Shown piece by piece: positions 25,419-33,526 of a stretch of DNA of 64,000 nucleotides (within the stretch, counting starts at the first letter, position 1; each line of letters starts with the position of its first letter). Under the pieces are notes generated by a model. It had not been told where the DNA came from, made no database searches, and worked only from the letters and a program-made list of their open reading frames with translations. The stretch lies in assembly GCA_902363665.1 (NCBI GenBank), contig CABJAW010000002.1, positions 124,001 through 188,000 on the forward strand, in the 5' to 3' direction. Position numbers and translations under genes: made by a program. The stretch is from Lachnospiraceae bacterium. Its GTDB lineage: Bacteria; Bacillota; Clostridia; Lachnospirales; Lachnospiraceae.

Positions 25419-26921
25419 TTACGATTCAATCACCTGAATCTTCTCCCCGGTATAATCAGCCATTCCCTGAAGCTGCAGTCCAAGTTCCCTGCACCTTGCA
25501 AGCTGCTCCGGAAGCCGTCTGGGAATGCGTTCCCCCGGCGCAAGAAATGGAATGCCGGGCGGATAGAGGTAAACAAATTCTCCGGAAACAAGGCCGCCGC
25601 TTTCCTCAAGACGGACCGCACACTTTCCGGCATCCTCCGCCTGCGCGATGCTCAGTACTTCTTCGCCGCCATTCGCCATGAGCACTGCGAGATCCGGGGG
25701 TGTGTTTTCCGACATTCTTTCCTCTTTCAGAAATCGGTTCTTCTGGTCCAACCTACTGTTTTTGTGGTTCTGCGTCAGCTCTGCATCAATTTCAGGCAGC
25801 GCCCTGCCAAGCCGGGCCAGCCCTTCTTTGGTGTCCCCGATCGTCGTGATCGCCGTCACATACTGCGGCGCATCCATCTCCATCTCCAGATGGTACCTGA
25901 TACGCAGCAGGTCCGACAGCTGTGCCCCTGTCATTCCACTCCCTTCCGTAGAAATCACGATCTTGGAGCGATCGTAATCAAAAGCCTGCAGACCGTCCTC
26001 GTTTCCATCCACAAGGTGCAGCTTTTTCAGATCAAAAAGTGACGTACGCAGGCGTTCCAGACGCTGCACAAATCCTTCAAACAGCTCCGTTCCCTGCTGT
26101 TCCAGAAGTCCGATGCACCGGTCGATCCCGGCCATAAACACGTAGCTCGGGCTGCTGCTCTGATAAATACTGAGATATCTCCGCAGACGCGTGCGGCAGA
26201 CGCGCGGCCCCTGCACGTGAAGCAGCGCCGTCTGCGTCAGCGCAGGAAGTGTCTTATGCACGCTGTTGATGACGAGATCTGCGCCGCATGCCAGCGCACG
26301 CTGCGGGAAATACGGATGCATGCCAAAATGTGCGCCGTGTGCCTCATCAACGATCAAAATCCCGCCCTTTTCATGCACGATCTCCGCGATCGCTTTCACG
26401 TCGGATACGACTCCGTCGTACGTCGGTGACGTGATCAATACGGTGTGGATCTCCGGATGCGCTTCCAGTGCGCTGCGCACCTGCCCCGGCTGGATCGCTC
26501 CGAGAATCCCTCTCGTCATATCCGCCGGCGGATAGAGATATCTGGCATGCAGATCGTTTAAGAGCAGCGCATGGTAAGCCGCTTTATGGCAGCCTCGTGC
26601 CATCAGAATCGTCTCCCCGCGTTTTGTACACGCCGAAACCGCGGAAAGAATTCCGCACGTGCTGCCGTTTACCAGATAAAAGGTCTCCTCCGCACCGTAC
26701 AGCTGTGCGGCTCTTCTTTGCGCCTCCAGAAGTACCGTTTCCGCGTGATGCAGGTTGTCAAACCCGTCGATCTCCGTGATATCGATCGCATATGGGTCAC
26801 CGAGCAGATGGAAATTCCGTTTATGCCCCGGCATGTGAAACGGGTAAAAATCAGAAGCGCCATAGGCCGATAGCTGCTCATAAAGGTCAGGAGATTTTTG
26901 CTTCCTTTCGTTCTCTGTCAT
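25419..26921 (-). CDS. Orn/Lys/Arg decarboxylase family protein (YaaO/SpeA-like)
   Basis: A 500-residue PLP enzyme of the fold-I basic amino-acid decarboxylase group. Substrate/PLP landmarks are FHMPGHKRN, TEIDGFDNLHHAETVL, NGSTCGIL, LIVDEAHGAHFG and the PLP lysine in INSVHKTLPALTQTA. The short C-terminal domain ends PPGIPFLAPGERI. The length (shorter than biodegradative LdcI) fits the Gram-positive arginine/lysine branch of polyamine synthesis. The start is ATG 26921 after AAAAGGAAAAAGAAT. It probably shares transcription with the threonine aldolase 72 bp upstream and the kinase-like gene downstream. Confidence 0.93.
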   Translation of the reverse strand: MTENERKQKSPDLYEQLSAYGASDFYPFHMPGHKRNFHLLGDPYAIDITEIDGFDNLHHAETVLLEAQRRAAQLYGAEETFYLVNGSTCGILSAVSACTKRGETILMARGCHKAAYHALLLNDLHARYLYPPADMTRGILGAIQPGQVRSALEAHPEIHTVLITSPTYDGVVSDVKAIAEIVHEKGGILIVDEAHGAHFGMHPYFPQRALACGADLVINSVHKTLPALTQTALLHVQGPRVCRTRLRRYLSIYQSSSPSYVFMAGIDRCIGLLEQQGTELFEGFVQRLERLRTSLFDLKKLHLVDGNEDGLQAFDYDRSKIVISTEGSGMTGAQLSDLLRIRYHLEMEMDAPQYVTAITTIGDTKEGLARLGRALPEIDAELTQNHKNSRLDQKNRFLKEERMSENTPPDLAVLMANGGEEVLSIAQAEDAGKCAVRLEESGGLVSGEFVYLYPPGIPFLAPGERIPRRLPEQLARCRELGLQLQGMADYTGEKIQVIES

Positions 26922-26993
26922 ATTCTTTTTCCTTTTATCACTGCGGTGACAGCCAAAGTGGATATTCACCATCTGCCACACTGCCTGTTTTGG

Positions 26994-28121
26994 TCAAAGC
27001 ACGGCAATCAGCCGTTCCACCGCTTCCTCCGTCGTCGCCCAGCTCGTGCAGAAGCGCACCGCACTGTGTGTCTCGTCCACCTTTTCCCAGAAGCTAAATG
27101 AAAACTGCCCGGACAGCCGGTCGATCTCCGTATCCGGCAGTACCGGGAACTGCTGGTTCGTCGGCGAATCTACCAGCATCCGGTATCCTTTGGCCTCAAA
27201 CGCGCTGCGCAGCTTCTGTGCCAGCTGATCCGCTTTTTTGCAGACGCAAAAATACAGGTCGTCCGTAAAAAGTGTATCAAACTGCAGGCCGAGCAGTCTG
27301 CCCTTCGCAAGCATTCCGCCGCGCTGCTTGATCAGATACCGGAAATCTTTTTTCAGCCTTTCCTCCAGAATCACAACTGCCTCCCCAAACAGGGCACCGC
27401 ATTTTGTTCCCCCGATGTAAAACACCTCACACAAATCCGCAAGCTCGGAGAGTGTCAGGTCACACTCCTGCGACATCAGCCCGTATCCGAGCCGTGCACC
27501 GTCAATGAAGAGCGGCATGTCATATTTTTTGCACACACGGTGGATTTCCCGTAGTTCTTCCTTTGTATACAAGGTACCGTACTCCGTCGGATAAGAAATG
27601 TACACCATGCCCGGCTGCACCATGTGCTCAAAAGAAGCATCCGCATAATGGAGACGGCAGAGTTCCTCGACCTGCGCCGCATTTAAGCGGCCATCTTTCC
27701 CAGGTACCGTCAGCACTTTATGGCCGGCTGCCTCGATCGCACCGGTCTCATGCACGTTGATATGTCCGGTGGAAGCAGCTACCACGCCCTGATGCGGACG
27801 CAGCGCCGCACAGATCACCGTCAGATTCGTCTGCGTCCCGCCGACCAGAAAATGCACCGCCGCATCCTCTTGGCCGCAAAGTGCACGGATTTTTTCCCTG
27901 GCACTCTCACAGTAAACATCCTCACTGTAGCCCGGTGTCTGCACCAGGTTCGTTTCCATCAGGCGCTGCATAATCTCCGGAACCGCACCCTCCAGATAAT
28001 CGCACTCAAAGCGAAGCTTTTCCTGCTGCTTTTCTGCGTCGCAAATTTCTTTTTTCTGATCTTCTTCGGTCAGATTTCCTTTTCTTTCTTCCACTGTATT
28101 TTTTTCCATCATTTTTTTCAT
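26994..28121 (-). CDS. ltaE: Low-specificity L-threonine aldolase
   Basis: A 375-residue PLP-dependent beta-eliminating lyase that cleaves threonine or allo-threonine to glycine and acetaldehyde. Landmarks are FLVGGTQTNLTVICAAL, GHINVHETGAIEAAGHKV, LFIDGARLGYGL and the PLP lysine in FYIGGTKCGALFGEA. The catalytic core begins at LRFECDYLEGAVPEIM; ahead of it is a 30-50 residue highly charged leader of uncertain use. ATG 28121 is chosen because it follows AGGG by 7 bases and the promoter at 28184-28212 would leave almost no leader for an alternative ATG at 28166. Confidence 0.9.
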   Translation of the reverse strand: MKKMMEKNTVEERKGNLTEEDQKKEICDAEKQQEKLRFECDYLEGAVPEIMQRLMETNLVQTPGYSEDVYCESAREKIRALCGQEDAAVHFLVGGTQTNLTVICAALRPHQGVVAASTGHINVHETGAIEAAGHKVLTVPGKDGRLNAAQVEELCRLHYADASFEHMVQPGMVYISYPTEYGTLYTKEELREIHRVCKKYDMPLFIDGARLGYGLMSQECDLTLSELADLCEVFYIGGTKCGALFGEAVVILEERLKKDFRYLIKQRGGMLAKGRLLGLQFDTLFTDDLYFCVCKKADQLAQKLRSAFEAKGYRMLVDSPTNQQFPVLPDTEIDRLSGQFSFSFWEKVDETHSAVRFCTSWATTEEAVERLIAVL

Positions 28122-28183
28122 CTTTTTTCCCTGCTCCTTTTTTCTGCAAAAATCGGCGGCTTCCATTTGGCTCACTGCTCCTG

Positions 28184-28212
28184 ATTATAACGAATTTCTC
28201 CCTGCCGCGCAA
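28184..28212 (-). promoter_or_regulatory. ltaE operon promoter
   Basis: TTGCGC at 28212-28207, 17-bp spacer, TATAAT at 28189-28184. It is divergent from proC. Confidence 0.7.
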
Positions 28213-28290
28213 CTATAACCCCGCTTCACTCTGAAAATCTCCCGCTGCTTTGTGCTCCGCGCATCCAAAGTGTATGAATGCTTACCTGCA

Positions 28291-28330
28291 GTAAAACAGA
28301 CAGCTGCATTCCGCTTCGCGGCCTGCGTTC
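28291..28330. repeat. Dispersed 40-bp repeat, copy 2
   Basis: GTAAAACAGACAGCTGCATT...GCCTGCGTTC, related to 24600-24640, in the ltaE/proC intergenic region. Confidence 0.4.
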
Positions 28331-28362
28331 CAAAAGTAACAGTTGCATTCCCCTCCAAAATC

Positions 28363-28381
28363 TGTTAGAACAAATCTAACA
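28363..28381. promoter_or_regulatory. Inverted repeat upstream of proC
   Basis: TGTTAGA-N5-TCTAACA, a perfect 7+7 palindrome about 85 bp ahead of proC. It could be an operator in the ltaE/proC divergent region. No cognate regulator is evident. Confidence 0.35.
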
Positions 28382-28467
28382 AACTGGGGATTCGCAATCC
28401 GCCTGCGCGATCGGCGTTCAGGCATCACTGCAGATCACGAAATACCAGACAGAAAGGGGCAATTTCT

Positions 28468-29259
28468 ATGAAACTTGGATTTATCGGATGTGGAAACATG
28501 GCAAAGGCGATCATCGGAGGGATTCTCCGGCACGGGATCGCATCTCCAAACGAAGTGACCGCTTCTGCTCCGCATGCAGAAACGCGCGAAAAAGCCGCAA
28601 AGGAATTCGGTATCAATACAACGCCCTCCAACTGCGAGGCCGCTAAAGCAGACATCGTTTTTCTGGCCGTCAAACCGCAGTTTTACGAGCCTGTAATCCG
28701 GGAAATCCGCGATGTGATCACTCCGACGCAGCTGATTGTCTCGATCGCCCCGGGCAAATCCATTCAGACGATCACCGACTGGTTCAGCAAACCGGTCAAG
28801 CTGATCCGCACCATGCCAAATACCCCGGCGATGGTCGGCGAGGGTGTCACCGCTCTCTGCCCCGCCGATACTGTCACACAGGACGAGCTGAATCAGGTCA
28901 TCCGCCTTTTTGAGGCCTGCGGCACTGCAGAGGTCATGCCGGAACGGCTGATCGACGGCGTCGTAGCAGTCAGCGGAAGCTCACCGGCCTATATTTTTAT
29001 GATCATCGAGGCAATGGCGGACGGCGCGGTCCGTGACGGTATCCCACGCGCTCAGGCTTACCGGCTCGCTGCTCAGTCCGTGCTCGGCAGTGCCAAAATG
29101 GTGCTTGAGACCGGCAGACATCCGGGAGAGCTCAAGGATATGGTATGCTCACCGGCCGGAACGACAATCGAGGCAGTGGCCGCCATGGAGCGGTGCGGAC
29201 TGCGCAGTGCAATCCTGGAAGGTATGGAAGCATGCTCGCGCAAGACACGGGGAATGTAA
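28468..29259 (+). CDS. proC: Pyrroline-5-carboxylate reductase
   Basis: A 263-residue enzyme that makes proline from pyrroline-5-carboxylate with NAD(P)H. The Rossmann start is KLGFIGCGNMAKAIIGGIL. The family signatures RTMPNTPAMVGEGVTAL and GLRSAILEGMEACSRKTRGM are seen, and SGSSPAYIFMIIEAMADGAV lines the active site. The start follows AAAGGGGCAATTTCT. It is a single plus-strand gene, convergent with pdaA, with a MITE between the two stop codons. Confidence 0.95.
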   Translation: MKLGFIGCGNMAKAIIGGILRHGIASPNEVTASAPHAETREKAAKEFGINTTPSNCEAAKADIVFLAVKPQFYEPVIREIRDVITPTQLIVSIAPGKSIQTITDWFSKPVKLIRTMPNTPAMVGEGVTALCPADTVTQDELNQVIRLFEACGTAEVMPERLIDGVVAVSGSSPAYIFMIIEAMADGAVRDGIPRAQAYRLAAQSVLGSAKMVLETGRHPGELKDMVCSPAGTTIEAVAAMERCGLRSAILEGMEACSRKTRGM

Positions 29260-29266
29260 ACTTTTT

Positions 29267-29411
29267 GTTACTGTTCAGAGCCAAGCAGATTTTCATGCAA
29301 AAGTGTGAATCATGCTTGCATGAATGAACACTTTTACATGGAAATCTATTTGGCGGATACGCCACACCGACGAAATGCGTAGCATTTTGGAGGTTGGCTC
29401 TGAACAGTTAC
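29267..29411. mobile_element. MITE copy D (145 bp) with a divergent hairpin arm
   Basis: The ends are GTTACTGTTCAGAGCCAA and TTGGCTCTGAACAGTTAC, flanked on both sides by AACTTTTT (exact 8-bp duplication). The half containing GGCGGATACGCC and AAATGCGTAGCATTTT matches the other copies. The other arm has a different sequence that is still self-complementary (AGATTTTCATG / CATGGAAATCT, with AAAAGTGT / ACACTTTT inside). It begins 8 bp after the proC stop. Confidence 0.85.
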
Positions 29412-29427
29412 AACTTTTTTATCCTCT

Positions 29428-30375
29428 TCATACAAATGACGCTGCCAGCTCCTCCAGCTTTCCGAACGAATATCCCATCTCTTCCCACTTTGTGAGCAGT
29501 TCGTCGAGGATGGCTGCGTTTGTCGGGGAGGTGTTGTGCAGCAGCACAAGTGCCCCCGGATGAATGCGGCCAAGCAGCTTCTCAAACGCCTCTTCCTTCG
29601 TGGGCTGGTTATCTGCATACCAGTCTACATAAGCCAGGCTCCAGAAAAACGTTTTGTAGCCCAGCTCCTGCGCCATCTTCAGGTTCGCCTCGCTGTATTT
29701 TCCCTGCGGCGGCCGATAATATTTTGAGATTTCCTGTCCGGTCGCCTCACGAAACAGCGATTCCAGTCCGCCGATCTCTTTTTGAAAGGAAGTAAGATCC
29801 GCCATCTGTGACATATCCGGGTGGTGCTCCGTATGGTTGCCCACCGTGTGATGCTCTGCGAGCATCTGCTGTACCAGTTCCGGATTGTCCTTCACAAAAT
29901 TTCCCACCACAAAAAAAGTGGCCGGCGTCTGATGCTTCTTCAGGGCTTCCAGGATTGCCGGTGTATTTCCGTTCTCATATCCACAGTCAAATGTCAGATA
30001 AATACGTTTTTCTTCCGTGTTTTCTGCATAGTATGCATTGTATTTTGCAAGCTCCTCAAATGTTGCGTTCGCAACCGGAGGTTTTCCCTCTTCCTGAAAA
30101 CTCAGACCCCAGTTTCCTTCTGCGGCGTCCCGGAACACCGTGCTGCCGGATACCGCTGCTGCCTCTGCCTCTTTATTTCCCACATTCTCAGACGCATCCG
30201 CATTGTTTCCGCCTTTCATTTCTGTCCTGCCGCTTATCCCACTCTGTCTCTCCTCTGTCCCCTGGTACTTCATCACGCACGCTGCCGCGATATTGCCCGC
30301 AAAAAAAGCAGCCAGAAACACAAGGAATATGGCCGCTCTTTTTTCTGTCACATATTTTGTTATTTTTTCTTCCAT
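29428..30375 (-). CDS. pdaA: PdaA-type polysaccharide deacetylase (muramic delta-lactam synthesis)
   Basis: A 315-residue membrane-anchored NodB-family deacetylase. One TM helix (IFLVFLAAFFAGNIAAACV) follows a short cytoplasmic tail, then a linker, then the catalytic domain: motif 1 IYLTFDCGYENGNT, motif 2 HTVGNHTEHHPDM, motif 3 KYYRPPQGKYSE and the late FFWSLAYVDWY and GALVLLHNTSPTNAAIL. This pattern is PdaA, which de-N-acetylates muramic acid for spore cortex delta-lactam. ATG 30375 has GGAG 8 bases upstream. It is 45 bp after the SMR-type genes and could be co-transcribed. E. coli ArnD, in the arn lipid pathway, belongs to the same superfamily, so a role with the neighbouring cluster cannot be excluded. 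Confidence 0.88.
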   Translation of the reverse strand: MEEKITKYVTEKRAAIFLVFLAAFFAGNIAAACVMKYQGTEERQSGISGRTEMKGGNNADASENVGNKEAEAAAVSGSTVFRDAAEGNWGLSFQEEGKPPVANATFEELAKYNAYYAENTEEKRIYLTFDCGYENGNTPAILEALKKHQTPATFFVVGNFVKDNPELVQQMLAEHHTVGNHTEHHPDMSQMADLTSFQKEIGGLESLFREATGQEISKYYRPPQGKYSEANLKMAQELGYKTFFWSLAYVDWYADNQPTKEEAFEKLLGRIHPGALVLLHNTSPTNAAILDELLTKWEEMGYSFGKLEELAASFV

Positions 30376-30420
30376 CGCATACACTCCGGGAGTTTCTTAC
30401 CTCTACTGTATGCACATGCT

Positions 30421-30756
30421 TTACAGCGTATACACAAAAATTCCGGTAATGATAATCAGATTGCCGATCAGCTGCCCTTTCGTGAAATGTTCTTTCAGGA
30501 TCAGCCATGAAAGCACCATGACAAACACATAGCTGAAGGTATCGATCACTGCGCCGTATTTCATGTCCACCACGGTGAACGCGTAGGTATTGAGCAGCAG
30601 CGTAGAGAATGAGATACCGTATGCGACGATCACACGCCAGTTCAGATATTCATAGATTACACTTTTATACGTTTTTCCTGCACTCTGCTTGAGAAGTACC
30701 TGTGAGATGGCTGAGAAAAAGGTTCCCAGAAACATCAGTAATAAATATGGAAGCAT
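30421..30756 (-). CDS. Small multidrug-resistance/EamA-like membrane protein (ArnE-sized)
   Basis: A 111-residue protein with four hydrophobic helices (LLLMFLGTFFSAISQVLLKQ; VIVAYGISFSTLLLNTYAFT; VIDTFSYVFVMVLSWLIL; LIGNLIIITGIFVYTL). SQVLLKQSAGK near the first helix and the SYVFVMVLSWLILKE motif are typical of the DMT/SMR fold. It directly follows a second such protein (15 bp gap). Paired small DMT proteins act as heterodimers, for example ArnE/ArnF, which flip undecaprenyl-phosphate-sugar. Location beside a GtrB/ArnC-like transferase suggests that job here. Confidence 0.82.
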   Translation of the reverse strand: MLPYLLLMFLGTFFSAISQVLLKQSAGKTYKSVIYEYLNWRVIVAYGISFSTLLLNTYAFTVVDMKYGAVIDTFSYVFVMVLSWLILKEHFTKGQLIGNLIIITGIFVYTL

Positions 30757-30770
30757 TCCTTTCCCTCCTG

Positions 30771-31184
30771 TCAGTTCTGTTTTTCACCCGTCGAAGCCAC
30801 ATCTGTCTTCTGCCCGGAGCCGGTCTCCTTTTTCTCTGCACTTAAGGAGACGACGATCACACCGAGCAGCACGATCAGCACACCGATGACATTGCGCACC
30901 GACAGCTTCTCTCCGAAAATTGACACCGCCCACACCTGACTCCAGAGCAGGTAAACGCTGCGGTTCGCATATCCAATATTCAGATCAAATTTTTTGATGA
31001 TTTTCTGCCAGCAGATTGCGTAGATGAAGCAGTCAAAAAACATCAGAAATGCAAATACGTACAGCAGCGGGTTTTTCAGCCCGCCGCTCTTCAGCTGAAT
31101 CGATGCCGATTTCGAAAAGACACTTGTAAACGAAAACAGTATGACTGCCAAGTGCAAAAAGACATAATCTTTTATCTTTTCCAT
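30771..31184 (-). CDS. EamA/SMR-like membrane protein (ArnF-like partner)
   Basis: A 137-residue protein with four helices (LAVILFSFTSVFSKSASI; LLYVFAFLMFFDCFIYAICW; SVYLLWSQVWAVSIFGE; VIGVLIVLLGVIVVSL) and a hydrophilic C-terminal tail of about 25 residues. It has the N-terminal FTSVFSKSAS helix typical of EamA halves. Its start overlaps the end of the ATP-grasp gene by 13 bp and the 111-residue partner follows after 15 bp. The pair sizes (111 and 137) resemble ArnE/ArnF (111 and 128). A lipid-linked sugar flippase role is inferred from context. Confidence 0.82.
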   Translation of the reverse strand: MEKIKDYVFLHLAVILFSFTSVFSKSASIQLKSGGLKNPLLYVFAFLMFFDCFIYAICWQKIIKKFDLNIGYANRSVYLLWSQVWAVSIFGEKLSVRNVIGVLIVLLGVIVVSLSAEKKETGSGQKTDVASTGEKQN

Positions 31185-32392
31185 AATTCCTCCAGGGACG
31201 TTCCGTCCACTTTGATGCAGTGATAAACCCGGCTGATTGTCTGGTCAAGCTGCTCTACGCAGTCCGCTTCCATCACAACCTGTCCAATCCGCGTCGTGCC
31301 GTTCTGCATTGCCTCCACCGCATGGCCAACCGGAAAATCCAGCTTAATCGCAATGCCCTTTTCCCGCATCCTTTCCAGTTTTCTTTCATTGATCTCTGTG
31401 ATCATGCCGTCCACCGGGCTCATCAGCAGCTTCGCCATGCACGGCACGCCTTCCTTTTCCGGTGTAAAACCAACCGGCTGTCCCAGCGCATTCTGCAGGA
31501 TTTTTTCGTAAAAATCGAAGCCATAATACATCGAGATCAGCTCCGGAATGCAGGTTGCCCCTGTCCGTCCGCCCATCTCGATGATCCACGCTTTCCCCTT
31601 CTCATTGTCCACGAATACATCTGCATTCACGGAGCAGTTGTCAAGGCCGAGCGCTTTTACTGCAAGGCGCATCTGTTTTTCAATCTCTTTTTGCAGCCGT
31701 TCACTTCCAAGGTACGGGAAGCCATGCCCGGCCGGGATCGTGATCTTGTCCGTGTGATAGACAAACTTTTCATGCGGCGCCAGAAATACAAGTTTGCCAC
31801 CCTGTACCATACCGTCCACGCCGATCTCTGTCCCCTCCAGCTTTTCCTCTACAAGCACATATTCTTTTCTGGAGCGGTCGAGCGCATTGTGATAAGCCTC
31901 CCTGAGCCCGGATGGCTCATTTACAATCGTGATACCGCGGCTTCCGGAACTGTCTACCCGCTTTACTACAACCGGAAATCCGATTTCTTCTGCTGCCCGG
32001 CATACTTCCTCATAGCTGTATGCCTTCCGGAACTTTGCCGCAGCCACGCCTTCGCGCGCAAACGCTTCCTTCATCTGTGCCTTATCCGTTGCACGTACAG
32101 CCGCTTCCTCAGATACACCTGCCAGTCCCATTTCCTGGCACACATACCCGATCGTTGCCACTGCCACATCCGTTCCGGTCGTACAGATCCCGTCGATCTG
32201 CTCTTCCTGGCAGACCTTCAGAATTCCCACTTTGTCCACCGTATTAATTTCATAAACCTTATCTGCAAGTGCAAATCCGGGATAACCCCCCGGAATACTT
32301 GCGACAATGGTATACAGCCCCATTTTTCTGGCTGTCAGAATAAGCGGAACCTGATATACACTGGCTCCGAGAATCATGATCTTCCGCTGCAC
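31172..32392 (-). CDS. ATP-grasp ligase
   Basis: A 406-residue protein of the carbamoyl-phosphate-synthase/biotin-carboxylase-like ATP-grasp group. The N-terminal Rossmann domain begins KIMILGASVYQVPLI. The substrate/ATP lid region is FPVVVKRVDSSGSRGITIV, and the metal-binding end is CSVNADVFVDNEKGKAWIIEMGGRTGATC. The C-terminal domain is about 110 residues (GVPCMAKLLMSPVDGMITE...). ATP-grasp enzymes join a carboxylate to an amine or thiol through an acyl-phosphate. Substrates here are unknown. The start is GTG 32392 with GAGGAG 8 bases upstream; a nearby ATG is out of frame. Next to a GtrB-like transferase and SMR pair it may build or decorate the transported lipid-linked sugar. Confidence 0.88.
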   Translation of the reverse strand: MQRKIMILGASVYQVPLILTARKMGLYTIVASIPGGYPGFALADKVYEINTVDKVGILKVCQEEQIDGICTTGTDVAVATIGYVCQEMGLAGVSEEAAVRATDKAQMKEAFAREGVAAAKFRKAYSYEEVCRAAEEIGFPVVVKRVDSSGSRGITIVNEPSGLREAYHNALDRSRKEYVLVEEKLEGTEIGVDGMVQGGKLVFLAPHEKFVYHTDKITIPAGHGFPYLGSERLQKEIEKQMRLAVKALGLDNCSVNADVFVDNEKGKAWIIEMGGRTGATCIPELISMYYGFDFYEKILQNALGQPVGFTPEKEGVPCMAKLLMSPVDGMITEINERKLERMREKGIAIKLDFPVGHAVEAMQNGTTRIGQVVMEADCVEQLDQTISRVYHCIKVDGTSLEELWKR

Positions 32393-32450
32393 GGCATCTT
32401 CTCCTCTTTTTCTGTCACTTTTTCTGCCCTGTTGCTTCTGTGGAACTCCC

Positions 32451-33437
32451 TCACACTTTTGGCTCCGGTGCTTCTGTGGTCTCCCTCACAAGTGCTTTCA
32501 GCCGCTCCTGCGCATTTCCCGCATTTACCGTATCGCGCACAATGAACTGCGGCGTATTATTCAGGATCAAAATAATCTTGCCAAGGTATTCTCCGATCAC
32601 GCCAAGCACCATCAGCACAAGTCCGAAAAAGACAACCACCACGCACAGCGTCGAAGACCAGCCAACCGGAATATCCGGATTCAGAATCTTGTTGATGATA
32701 ATCAGAATTGCCATCACTGCGCCCGCAAGCCCGGAAAAAATTCCAAGGCCGAAGGAAATCCGAAGCGGGATTACTGAAAAATTCCAGTAACGCAGCCACA
32801 GATTGATCAGCTTCTTTAACGTATAACCAGAAGTACCGACCTCTCGTTTGAAATGCTCTACCGGCACATTTCCGATGTTGTGCGTTACGCGGTAAAAAAT
32901 ACCGTCTATGTAGGGATTGAAGCTGTCGTATTTCACAACCTCCTCCTGCACCGCCTTCGTAATCATCCAGAAATTACTGGAAACAATCTCTTTCGGCCGG
33001 TTCAGCATGATTCGTGAGGTCACTTCATTTAATTTACTGGTCAGATTTTTCTTCCAGGAGTTCTTTTTCTGCGGATAGACACCATAAACGAGGTCATAGC
33101 CCTCCTCCATCTTGTGGATCAGCCTGAAAATCTGTGACGGATGTGTCTGCATGTCATCATCCATTCCCAGCACGCAGTCTCCCTTTGCGTAATGAAGCGC
33201 TGCCATCAGCGCATTGTGCTGACCAAAATTGCGCATCAGATTTACACCGCACACGTTGCTGTATTCTTTTCCGAGTTTTTCGATTTCCGGCCAGGTGCCG
33301 TCCGTCGACCCGTCATTGACCAGAACAAACTCGCACGTGTAGCCTTTGTTTTTTTCAAATTCTGCCATTACGAGCTCTACGACCTTGCGGATCGTTTTTT
33401 CCGAATAATAGCAGGGGATTACAACTGATATCAGCAT
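32451..33437 (-). CDS. GtrB/ArnC-like polyprenyl-phosphate glycosyltransferase, GT2
   Basis: A 328-residue enzyme that transfers a sugar from a nucleotide donor to undecaprenyl phosphate on the inner leaflet. The GT-A domain starts SVVIPCYYSEKTI and has FVLVNDGSTDGTW, LMRNFGQHNALMAAL and the metal DxD in LGMDDDMQTHPSQ. The family RYWNFSVIPLRISF motif precedes two C-terminal TM helices (FSGLAGAVMAILIIINKIL; LCVVVVFFGLVLMVLGVIGEYL). The donor sugar is unknown. It is the second gene of a five-gene operon with the PLP enzyme upstream and the ATP-grasp and SMR genes downstream. No membrane GT-C glycosyltransferase to use the product is in the window. Confidence 0.92.
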   Translation of the reverse strand: MLISVVIPCYYSEKTIRKVVELVMAEFEKNKGYTCEFVLVNDGSTDGTWPEIEKLGKEYSNVCGVNLMRNFGQHNALMAALHYAKGDCVLGMDDDMQTHPSQIFRLIHKMEEGYDLVYGVYPQKKNSWKKNLTSKLNEVTSRIMLNRPKEIVSSNFWMITKAVQEEVVKYDSFNPYIDGIFYRVTHNIGNVPVEHFKREVGTSGYTLKKLINLWLRYWNFSVIPLRISFGLGIFSGLAGAVMAILIIINKILNPDIPVGWSSTLCVVVVFFGLVLMVLGVIGEYLGKIILILNNTPQFIVRDTVNAGNAQERLKALVRETTEAPEPKV

Positions 33438-33526
33438 TGGTTTTCTCTTTTCTTATCTTTTCTTATCTTTATTTGTAAATCTGCACCTTGCTTCCTGGGG
33501 CTTTTGCTGCCTCGCTCCCCGGACGT

